Shown here: positions 1 to 5,277 of the stretch, one piece after another
Layout of the letters: every line of letters begins with the position of its first letter
Numbering within the stretch: position 1 is the stretch's first letter
NCBI GenBank assembly: GCA_946530775.1
Contig: CAMNAH010000027.1
Span: 1 to 9,504, forward strand
Direction of reading: 5' to 3'
DNA: 9,504 bases
Origin: an uncultured Coriobacteriales bacterium
Lineage (GTDB): Bacteria > Actinomycetota > Coriobacteriia > Coriobacteriales > Atopobiaceae
Translations under genes and position numbers: made by a program
Notes under the pieces: generated by a model
The model's database searches: none
The model's input: only the letters and a program-made list of their open reading frames with translations
What the model was told of the DNA's origin: nothing

Positions 1-693
1 GCCAAGACCGAGGACAACGTCACCATCGAGCTGGACGTCTCCGTTCAGTACCACGTGGACTACCAGACGCCCGACGGCTCCGGCATCTACCGCTCGCTCT
101 ACACGCTCACCGATCCCGTGGCTCAGATGGGCGACTACTTCGCCGACGCCCTTCGTTCGCAGATCCCGAGCCGCAAGCTCGACGAGGTCTTCACCGAGAA
201 GGACGCCATCGCCATGGCCATCGACGAGATCGTCTCGGCCAAGATGCGCGAGTACGGCTATGTGATCGTGACCACGCTCATCACGTCGATCAAGCTCCCC
301 GTCGATGTTCAGCAGTCGATGAACCGCATCATCGCCTCCAAGAACGACCTCGAGTCCGCCAAGAACGAGGCGGAGGCCGAGCGTCAGAAGACGGTCATTG
401 CTGCCGCTGCTAAGGCCGAGGCCATGGAGAAGGAGGGCGAGGGCATCGCCAACCAGCGCATCGCCATCGCGCGCGGCATCCGCGAGTCCATCGACACCAT
501 CCAGGGCGCCGAGCTTGACTCCGAGGAGGCCAACCGCCTGTTCGAGTACACGCAGTGGATCGGCATGATGGAGGAGTTCGCCAAGAAGGGCAGCTCCACG
601 GTGGTGCTCCCCAGCGAGTATGCGGGCCAGAACTCGGTTCTGAGTGACATGCTCGTCTCCAAGCAGGATCCCGAGGGCGGCATTTCCGCCTAG
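1..693 (+). CDS. SPFH/band-7 (prohibitin-like) membrane-associated protein, 5' end outside window
   Basis: The frame is open from base 1, so the first 230 visible residues are the C-terminal part of a longer protein and the true start lies upstream. The visible part begins inside an SPFH core (strand with ELDVSVQYHV). A segment with IPSRKLDEVF and the junction ITSIKLPVDVQQSMNRI follow. Next is an Ala/Glu/Lys/Arg-rich helix (visible residues about 115-155) and the GIANQRIAIARGIRESI segment. These resemble the hypersensitive-induced-response/stomatin branch of the SPFH family. SPFH proteins form large membrane-attached ring or cage oligomers that organise membrane microdomains or modulate membrane proteases; the substrate here is unknown. 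No membrane anchor is visible because the N-terminus is missing. The gene ends at TAG 691-693 and is followed by a terminator shared with the convergent gene. Family assignment is firm; the specific role is not. Confidence 0.85.
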   Translation, partial: AKTEDNVTIELDVSVQYHVDYQTPDGSGIYRSLYTLTDPVAQMGDYFADALRSQIPSRKLDEVFTEKDAIAMAIDEIVSAKMREYGYVIVTTLITSIKLPVDVQQSMNRIIASKNDLESAKNEAEAERQKTVIAAAAKAEAMEKEGEGIANQRIAIARGIRESIDTIQGAELDSEEANRLFEYTQWIGMMEEFAKKGSSTVVLPSEYAGQNSVLSDMLVSKQDPEGGISA

Positions 694-726
694 CGCTCAC
701 GGATTATCTAGCAGACTTTAATCGAG

Positions 727-753
727 AACGGCCCCTCTATCGGAGGGGCCGTT
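727..753. terminator. Bidirectional intrinsic terminator between convergent genes
   Basis: A perfect 11-bp stem (727-737 with 743-753, core GGCCCCTC/GAGGGGCC) closes a 5-nt loop. It sits 33 nt after the SPFH stop codon and directly after the stop codon of the minus-strand transferase. The T run is short on either strand (TTT at 752-754 for plus, and the 5' AA of the stem for minus). It can serve both converging transcripts. Confidence 0.82.
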
Positions 754-755
754 TC

Positions 756-1937
756 CTATGCGCTGAGATGATGTTGCTCCTCGAGCTTCTCGACTTCCTC
801 CTCGAAACCCTCCTCGCCGGGACGGACGAGTTCGTCCTTTCCCGTCTTGGGGTTGTAGTGGTGCAGCAGCACGGGCTCGAAGAGACGCAGATGCGCGGAG
901 AACATCACCGACATGGCAAGCAGCAGCAAGAAGATGGCGATGCGGGGAACGGTCTCGACCTGCGTCATGATGAGCGACCCGCCGCAGAGGAGCGCCGTCC
1001 ATGCGTAGATCACGAGCACGGTCTGGCGCTGGTTGAAGCCCTCGTCCATGAGGCGGTGATGGATATGGCCCTTATCGGCCGTTCCGATGCTCACGTGGGC
1101 ACGCGTGCGGCGCACGATGGCCGAAAAGGTGTCGATGATGGGCACGGCCGCGATGACAAGCGGCACGATGAGCGTGGTGAGGCCCGCAACGCGCGTGACC
1201 GAGAGCAGCGATATGGCGCCCAGGGCGAATCCCAGGGTAAGCGCACCCGAGTCGCCCATGAAGATTGATGCGGGATGGAAGTTATAGCGGAGGAACCCCA
1301 GCGTGGATCCCGCTACGGCAGCCGAAAGGAACGCCGCATCGAGGCGCCCTGCCCACATCGAGAGGATGAGCATCGTGATACTGGCGAACAGCGAGATGCC
1401 CGCAGCCAGCCCGTCGAGCCCGTCGATCAGGTTGATGATGTTCATGTAGGCGACGAGATAGACCACGGTGATGGGATAGGCAAGCCAGCCGAGCTCGATG
1501 AAGCCGGGAGCGAAGGGATTGTCGATGACACCGATCACAAGTCCCGAGCTTACCGCGATGATGGCGGCGATGAGCTGCCCGAGGAGCTTCTGTTTAGGCG
1601 AGAGCGAACGGATGTCATCGATGACGCCCGTTACGAAGACGGCGACGAAGGCGAGGATGAGCAGGGGATAGTTGAGATGCAGATGCGGTGACGACTCGAG
1701 GATCGCGGGCCAGAGCCCGAGGCTTCCGCCCAGATGGTGGATAAGCACCGCGCATGCGAGTCCGAAGACGATGGCGAGGCCGCCCATGCGCGGCGTGGGC
1801 GTCTTGTTGATGCGGCGCGCACTGGGGTAGTCGACGGCATCGAGCTTGACCGCAACTTTCTTGGCGATGGGCACCGTAGCAAAGCAGCCGATCAGCGCCG
1901 CCAGAAAGAAACAGATATGTGATTGCCAAAAGCTCAA
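756..1937 (-). CDS. Polyprenyl-phosphate N-acetylhexosamine-1-phosphate transferase, WecA/TagO type (MraY superfamily)
   Basis: This 393-residue integral membrane protein has about ten hydrophobic segments. Polyprenyl-phosphate sugar-1-phosphate transferases of this family move GlcNAc-1-P (or a related sugar-1-P) from its UDP-sugar to undecaprenyl phosphate on the cytoplasmic face. This primes teichoic acid, capsule or other cell-wall glycopolymers. Family motifs seen: RRINKTPTPRMGG (41-53), the Mg-binding DD pair (107-108), NLIDGLDGLAAG (169-180), FMGDSG (226-231), and the HIHHR motif (291-295) that separates WecA/TagO enzymes from MraY, which carries a different motif there. The last ~30 residues are a charged tail. 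The start is TTG at 1937-1935, chosen because GGAGG lies 4 nt upstream and no in-frame ATG is nearby. The sugar specificity and end product cannot be read from this gene alone. It is transcribed away from the RNA genes at 2063-2391 and has no operon partner in view. Confidence 0.93.
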   Translation of the reverse strand: MSFWQSHICFFLAALIGCFATVPIAKKVAVKLDAVDYPSARRINKTPTPRMGGLAIVFGLACAVLIHHLGGSLGLWPAILESSPHLHLNYPLLILAFVAVFVTGVIDDIRSLSPKQKLLGQLIAAIIAVSSGLVIGVIDNPFAPGFIELGWLAYPITVVYLVAYMNIINLIDGLDGLAAGISLFASITMLILSMWAGRLDAAFLSAAVAGSTLGFLRYNFHPASIFMGDSGALTLGFALGAISLLSVTRVAGLTTLIVPLVIAAVPIIDTFSAIVRRTRAHVSIGTADKGHIHHRLMDEGFNQRQTVLVIYAWTALLCGGSLIMTQVETVPRIAIFLLLLAMSVMFSAHLRLFEPVLLHHYNPKTGKDELVRPGEEGFEEEVEKLEEQHHLSA

Positions 1938-1942
1938 GAGGC

Positions 1943-1990
1943 CTCCAACTGCATGATCGCACTTATCTTTCTATGATAGACCAGTTGGAG
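1943..1990 (-). promoter_or_regulatory. Inverted repeat around the leader and Shine-Dalgarno of the WecA/TagO-type gene
   Basis: A perfect 9-bp inverted repeat, CTCCAACTG (1943-1951) and CAGTTGGAG (1982-1990), flanks 30 nt. On the minus strand the downstream arm carries the GGAG of the ribosome binding site for the TTG start at 1937. A -10-like TATCAT (5 of 6 matches) lies between the arms at 1978-1973 on the minus strand, with no convincing -35. The repeat could be an RNA hairpin that hides the ribosome binding site, if transcription starts upstream of 1990. If transcription starts near 1966, it could instead be an operator around the promoter. The repeat is certain; its role is inference. 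Confidence 0.4.
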
Positions 1991-2028
1991 AGGATGGTGT
2001 TCTTCTCAACCGTATGACCAAGAAGAGA

Positions 2029-2057
2029 TGGAAAACAGCCAAGCCAGCGCTTATAGT
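2029..2057 (+). promoter_or_regulatory. Candidate promoter for the 6S-like RNA
   Basis: TGGAAA (2029-2034, 4 of 6 to the -35 consensus) and TATAGT (2052-2057, 5 of 6 to the -10) are separated by 17 nt. The predicted start, about 6-7 nt after the -10, falls at 2063-2064, exactly where the closing stem of the downstream RNA begins. That agreement is the main reason to believe it. Confidence 0.4.
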
Positions 2058-2062
2058 TGAGT

Positions 2063-2228
2063 TGTCGCCCTCCTGCGGAACAAACTGGGTGAACCGACAA
2101 ATGTTTGCAGGGGAGTCCGAACGGCCGCGCACAGTACAGGCATCCTCCGCTGTTGTGGAAGCTGGAACCGGCGGTCGGGACGCCCACCTTAGGAAGGTGG
2201 GTTCATAACGCTTCCGCGGGAGGCGACA
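2063..2228 (+). ncRNA. Candidate 6S-like regulatory RNA
   Basis: The ends form a long closing stem. 2063-2069 (TGTCGCC) pairs with 2222-2228, 2071-2073 pairs with 2219-2221, and 2074-2080 (TGCGGAA) pairs with 2212-2218, giving 17 bp with one bulged C (2070). A T-G pair at 2074/2218 favours the plus strand, because the minus-strand copy would have a mismatch. Inside are an 8-bp hairpin on the 3' side (CCCACCTT 2183-2190 with AAGGTGGG 2194-2201), an apical arm (GTCC-GA 2115-2120 with 2175-2181), a terminal hairpin (CACA..CAG 2130-2139 with CTG.TGTG 2150-2157), and large unpaired flanks between the closing stem and the apical arm. A ~165-nt rod with a central bubble and a small 3'-side hairpin is the layout of 6S RNA. 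6S RNA mimics an open promoter, binds sigma-A RNA polymerase, and is copied into short product RNAs. No U-rich terminator follows; two small hairpins (2231-2242 and 2241-2252) do, so the 3' end may be processed. Conserved elements of RNase P RNA, tmRNA and SRP RNA are absent. The structure is seen directly; the 6S identity is inference. Confidence 0.62.
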
Positions 2229-2263
2229 GTGTGATGATTCACCCTTCGGGGTCGAAATACCGA

Positions 2264-2292
2264 TTGACATTTGCGCGCATCATTGCGAAAAT
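2264..2292 (+). promoter_or_regulatory. Promoter of tRNA-Ala
   Basis: A perfect TTGACA -35 (2264-2269) is followed, after a 17-nt spacer, by GAAAAT (2287-2292), which matches 4 of 6 bases of the -10 consensus. Transcription would start near 2299, about 17 nt before the mature tRNA 5' end. Confidence 0.6.
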
Positions 2293-2315
2293 GCCTATTG
2301 CTCGAAAGAGCCATC

Positions 2316-2391
2316 GGGGATGTAGCTCAGTTGGGAGAGCGCGGCGTTCGCAACGCCGAGGCCGAGGGTTCGAACCCCTTCATCTCCACCA
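2316..2391 (+). tRNA. tRNA-Ala(CGC)
   Basis: All four arms fold over 76 nt. The acceptor is GGGGATG with CATCTCC, including the G3-U70 wobble that is the alanine identity element for AlaRS. The D arm is GCTC/GAGC, the anticodon stem CGGCG/CGCCG, and the T arm GAGGG-TTCGAAC-CCCTT with a G-U at its base. The anticodon loop is TTCGCAA, so the anticodon is CGC (2349-2351), reading GCG. The discriminator A73 and the 3' CCA (2389-2391) are encoded. GCG is a common alanine codon in the neighbouring genes. Confidence 0.98.
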
Positions 2392-2400
2392 TCAATCCCG

Positions 2401-2427
2401 GCACCCCTCAGCGAGGGGTGCTTTTTT
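2401..2427 (+). terminator. Intrinsic terminator after tRNA-Ala
   Basis: A perfect 9-bp GC-rich stem (GCACCCCTC 2401-2409 with GAGGGGTGC 2413-2421) and a 3-nt loop are followed by six T residues (2422-2427). It lies 9 nt after the tRNA CCA end and ends only 13 nt before the radical SAM start codon. Confidence 0.95.
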
Positions 2428-2440
2428 CTAAGGTTTCGGC

Positions 2441-3379
2441 ATGGATCTCTCGTTTGCAGCATACGAGCATTGCGAGCTCTGCCCGCGCAGATGCGGTGCG
2501 AACCGCACGGCGGGCGAGCGGGGCGTATGCCGCGAGAGCGCGCAGCTCATGGTTGCACGCAGCGCCCTCCATTTTTGGGAGGAGCCGCCCATCTCGGGCG
2601 AGGCGGGGTCGGGCACCATCTTCTTCTCGGGATGTGCGCTTCGCTGCATCTTCTGCCAGAACCACGAGATCTCGCACGAGGGTGCGGGCCTTGCCGTCAC
2701 GCCTTCTCGCCTCGCTCAGATGATGCTCGAGCAGCAGGAGCGCGGTGCCCTCAACGTGAATCTCGTGACGCCGCTGCACTATGCCCCGCATATCGTCGAG
2801 GCCGTGGCGGCTGCCCGTGCTGCAGGGCTCACGATTCCCATCGTCTGCAATACCTCCGGCTACGAGCGCGCCGATATGGTCGATGCGCTCGCCGATACGG
2901 TCGACGTGTGGCTCACCGACTTCAAATACGCCGATCCTGTGCTCGCAGGTCGGCTTTCCGGTGCGCGCGATTATCCCGAGGTCGCCGCTGCCGCGCTCGA
3001 GCGCATGGTGGCGCACCTGAGGAATGCGGGCGGTGCTGCGTATGGAGATGACGGCCGCATGCTCCGCGGCATCATCGTGCGCCATCTGGTGCTTCCCGGC
3101 CACGCGGATGACTCATGCGCCGTTCTCGACCGCGTGTGGGATATCTGCGGCAACGACGTGGACATCTCGGTCATGAACCAGTACACGCCCAACGACCGCT
3201 GCCGCACGCGATCCGATGAGCTCTCGCGTACCGTCACGGCCGACGAATACGAGTTCGTGCTCGACCATGCCGACGACCTCGGCTTCGAGCGCATGTGGTG
3301 GCAGGAGTCGGGCACGGTGTCCGAGAGCTTCGTTCCTGCCTTTGATTATTCGGGGGTAATCGGCCCCGAACTCAAATAA
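2441..3379 (+). CDS. Radical SAM protein of the PflX/PflA-like type (COG1313-like), substrate unknown
   Basis: This 312-residue protein carries the radical SAM cluster motif CALRCIFC (Cys65, Cys69, Cys72), which would bind the [4Fe-4S] cluster that cleaves S-adenosylmethionine. Before it, a Cys cluster CELCPRRC plus Cys30 (Cys11, 14, 18, 30) could bind a second iron-sulfur cluster or zinc. The gene resembles proteins annotated as PflX or 'pyruvate formate-lyase activating enzyme-like' from the fold and motif. Those labels do not prove a glycyl-radical substrate, and no glycyl radical enzyme is in the window. Later segments fit the rest of the TIM-barrel half: VCNTSGYE near 146, VWLTDFKYAD near 165, HLVLPGH near 214, and MNQYTPNDRC near 246. 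The start is ATG 2441, with a weak AAGG at 2430-2433. The tRNA terminator lies immediately upstream, so the source of transcription is unclear. Confidence 0.9.
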   Translation: MDLSFAAYEHCELCPRRCGANRTAGERGVCRESAQLMVARSALHFWEEPPISGEAGSGTIFFSGCALRCIFCQNHEISHEGAGLAVTPSRLAQMMLEQQERGALNVNLVTPLHYAPHIVEAVAAARAAGLTIPIVCNTSGYERADMVDALADTVDVWLTDFKYADPVLAGRLSGARDYPEVAAAALERMVAHLRNAGGAAYGDDGRMLRGIIVRHLVLPGHADDSCAVLDRVWDICGNDVDISVMNQYTPNDRCRTRSDELSRTVTADEYEFVLDHADDLGFERMWWQESGTVSESFVPAFDYSGVIGPELK

Positions 3380-3390
3380 TCCCAGCTCGT

Positions 3391-3399
3391 TGGTATAGA
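3391..3399 (+). promoter_or_regulatory. Candidate extended -10 promoter for the small membrane protein
   Basis: TGGTATAGA fits an extended -10 element (TG-N plus TATAGA, 4 of 6 to consensus). No good -35 is seen at the right spacing. A start near 3406 would give a leader of about 32 nt before ATG 3438. Confidence 0.3.
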
Positions 3400-3437
3400 C
3401 TGAATTGGATATGCCCATAACCTCAGAAGGAGGATGC

Positions 3438-3755
3438 ATGGCCGATACCAATCAGGCCCTCTCGGATGAAGAACGCGCCGAGCTCGAGGCGCTCCGTGCC
3501 GAGAAGGCCAAGCGCGAGCAGGCCCAGGCCGCCGCAGCGGAGCGTGCCGAGCTCGAGGCCCTCAAGGCCGAGGCAGCGCGCAATGCGCAGGAGGCCGAGC
3601 GCGATGCCGCGGACGCAGCAGCACGCGAGCGCGGCCGCAAGATCATGCAGCCCGACGAGGATGACCTCAACATGCCGCTTGGCCAGAAGGTCGTCATCGT
3701 GGCCGTGGTAGGTATCGCCATCGTCTTCATCCTGATGACCATCTTCGGTAACTAG
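3438..3755 (+). CDS. Small coiled-coil protein with C-terminal membrane anchor, function unknown
   Basis: This is a 105-residue protein that I cannot assign to a named family. Residues 10-68 are almost entirely Ala, Glu, Arg, Lys, Gln and Leu and should form a coiled coil. The octad ERAELEAL occurs at 12-19 and again at 35-42, a 23-residue spacing that suggests an internal duplication. A short acidic linker (PDEDDLN) follows. A single hydrophobic segment (about 82-102) ends the chain almost at once (final residues FGN), so the protein is tail-anchored with its N-terminal part probably in the cytoplasm. ATG 3438 is chosen over the in-frame TTG at 3405 because AAGGAGG (3427-3433) lies 4 nt before it. 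The gene lies 40 nt before pncB, with no terminator seen, so the two may share a transcript. Its coding status rests on the strong ribosome binding site and the sensible topology. Confidence 0.78.
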   Translation: MADTNQALSDEERAELEALRAEKAKREQAQAAAAERAELEALKAEAARNAQEAERDAADAAARERGRKIMQPDEDDLNMPLGQKVVIVAVVGIAIVFILMTIFGN

Positions 3756-3756
3756 C

Positions 3757-3773
3757 ACGTGATAGGTTCACGT
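3757..3773. repeat. Inverted repeat upstream of pncB
   Basis: ACGTGA (3757-3762) and TCACGT (3768-3773) form a perfect 6-bp inverted repeat around TAGGT, just after the previous stop codon and 22 nt before the pncB start. It may be an operator or a weak mRNA hairpin. It lacks a T tract, so it is not a terminator. Confidence 0.45.
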
Positions 3774-3795
3774 ACCTTAGAGATTCGAGGCAATC

Positions 3796-5274
3796 ATGTC
3801 ACTCACCGACCGCACCAAACCGACTGACGTCTCCCTCAACACCGACCTCTACGAGCTCACCATGGCCCAGGGGTTCTGGGAGTCGGGCATGATCGATGCC
3901 CGTGCAAACTTCAACGCCTTCTTCCGCGACAACCCCTTCGGAGGCGGCTACGCCATTTCCTGCGGCATCGGCCAGGTTGCCGAGCTCGTCGAGAACTTCC
4001 GCTTCGACGACGAGGACATCGCCTACCTTGCCTCCCTCAAGGCTCCCGGCGGCGGCGACATGTTCAAGCAGGGCTTCCTCGACTATCTGCGCGATTTCCG
4101 CATGCATGTGGACGTGTGGGCCATCCCCGAGGGAGACATCGTCTTCCCGCGCGAGCCCATGATCCGCGTCGAAGGCCCCGTCATCGACTGCCAGCTTCTC
4201 GAGACGGCTCTTCTGAACCTTGTGAACTTCCAGACGCTCGTCGCCACCAAGGCCTCCCGCGTGGTGCGCGCTGCCGAGGGGCGTCCCGTCTCGGACTTCG
4301 GCCTTCGTCGTGCGCAGGGACCCGACGGCGGACTCGCCGTCGCCCGTGCGTCCTACATCGCGGGCTGCTCCTCCACCTCGAACATCCTCGCTGGCAAGCT
4401 CTACGACATTCCCGTGTTCGGAACGCATGCTCATTCGTGGGTCATGGCATTTCCCACCGAGCTCGAGGCGTTCCGCGCCTTCGCGAAGTCGAGCCCCAAG
4501 AACTGCTGCCTGCTCCTCGACACCTACGATGTCTACCAGGGCATCGAGAACGCGATCACCGTCGCCAAGGAGATGGAGGCCGTAGGCGAGCGCCTCAGCG
4601 CCGTCCGCATCGACTCCGGTGACCTCGCCAAGCTCTCCAAGGCCGCGCGCAAGGCCTTCGACGAGGCGGGGCTTCCCTATATCAAGATCTCCGTCTCCAA
4701 CGACCTCGACGAGTACCTCGTGCAGTCGCTGCTCGCGCAGGGTGCCCCCATCGACTCCTTCGGCGTGGGCACCAAGCTCGCGACCTGCGATCCGCAGCCC
4801 TCGCTCGGCGGCGTCTACAAGCTCTCCGCCATCAAAGCGTCCGCAGACGAGCCGTGGGATCCCGTCATGAAGCTCTCCGAGGCCGCCTACAAGCGCACCA
4901 TCCCCGGCATCCAGCACATCAAGCGCTTCTATGACGACAGCGATTGCCCCACGGGCGACATGATCATCGACGACTCGGTGTCCGAGGGCGAGGGCAATGT
5001 GGTCCAGGACATCCTCGACGCCTACTACACCTACACGCTCGCCGGCACGCCGCGCGAGCTCATGGAGCATATCGTGCATGACGGCGTGCGCGCGGTGGAG
5101 CCGCCCACCATCGCGGAATCGCGCGAGAGGTGCCGGTATGCCCTCATGCACCTCGACCCCGCTATCACGCGCTTCCTCAACCCGCAGGCCTATCCCGTGG
5201 GTCTCGAGCTCGGCCTTGCCAAATTCCGCGGCAAGCTCGCGCAGGAGGAGCGCTCCGGATCCGGAAGGGACTAG
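3796..5274 (+). CDS. pncB: Nicotinate phosphoribosyltransferase
   Basis: This 492-residue enzyme makes nicotinate mononucleotide from nicotinate and PRPP with ATP hydrolysis. It is the entry step of the Preiss-Handler NAD salvage route and acts in the cytoplasm. Family motifs in order: NTDLYELTMAQGFW (15-28), SDFGLRRAQGPDGG (166-179), GTHAHSW (209-215), RIDSGDL (271-277), SNDLDEYLV (near 300) and FGVGTKLAT (322-330). GTHAHSW lies where the catalytic, phosphorylated histidine of the family sits (His219 in the Salmonella enzyme). Length is typical for the longer bacterial form. ATG 3796 has GAGG 5 nt upstream. argS begins 3 nt after the stop codon, so the two are almost certainly co-transcribed. 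No obvious promoter of its own was seen; the inverted repeat at 3757-3773 is the only candidate control element. Confidence 0.96.
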   Translation: MSLTDRTKPTDVSLNTDLYELTMAQGFWESGMIDARANFNAFFRDNPFGGGYAISCGIGQVAELVENFRFDDEDIAYLASLKAPGGGDMFKQGFLDYLRDFRMHVDVWAIPEGDIVFPREPMIRVEGPVIDCQLLETALLNLVNFQTLVATKASRVVRAAEGRPVSDFGLRRAQGPDGGLAVARASYIAGCSSTSNILAGKLYDIPVFGTHAHSWVMAFPTELEAFRAFAKSSPKNCCLLLDTYDVYQGIENAITVAKEMEAVGERLSAVRIDSGDLAKLSKAARKAFDEAGLPYIKISVSNDLDEYLVQSLLAQGAPIDSFGVGTKLATCDPQPSLGGVYKLSAIKASADEPWDPVMKLSEAAYKRTIPGIQHIKRFYDDSDCPTGDMIIDDSVSEGEGNVVQDILDAYYTYTLAGTPRELMEHIVHDGVRAVEPPTIAESRERCRYALMHLDPAITRFLNPQAYPVGLELGLAKFRGKLAQEERSGSGRD

Positions 5275-5277
5275 CAC

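Noticed and set aside
768..1691. Plus-strand open frames antisense to the WecA/TagO-type gene
   Set aside because: Charged, low-complexity translations with no motif, lying entirely over a gene whose family motifs are all intact on the other strand.
2063..2228. RNase P RNA, tmRNA or SRP RNA as the identity of the structured RNA
   Set aside because: The conserved RNase P core sequences, the tmRNA tRNA-like ends and the SRP GGAA-tetraloop region are not found. The rod with a central bubble fits 6S better.
1971..2270. Minus-strand open frame of 99 codons over the candidate 6S-like RNA
   Set aside because: No ribosome binding site or known motif. The paired structure, including a T-G pair that only works on the plus strand, explains the sequence better.
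2105..2723. Plus-strand open frames across the 6S-like RNA, tRNA and start of the radical SAM gene
   Set aside because: They run through a perfect tRNA and its terminator, and their translations are Arg/Ser-rich shadows.
3405..3437. TTG start at 3405 for the small membrane protein
   Set aside because: No ribosome binding site at the right place; the AAGGAGG at 3427-3433 would then lie inside the gene, and it fits ATG 3438.
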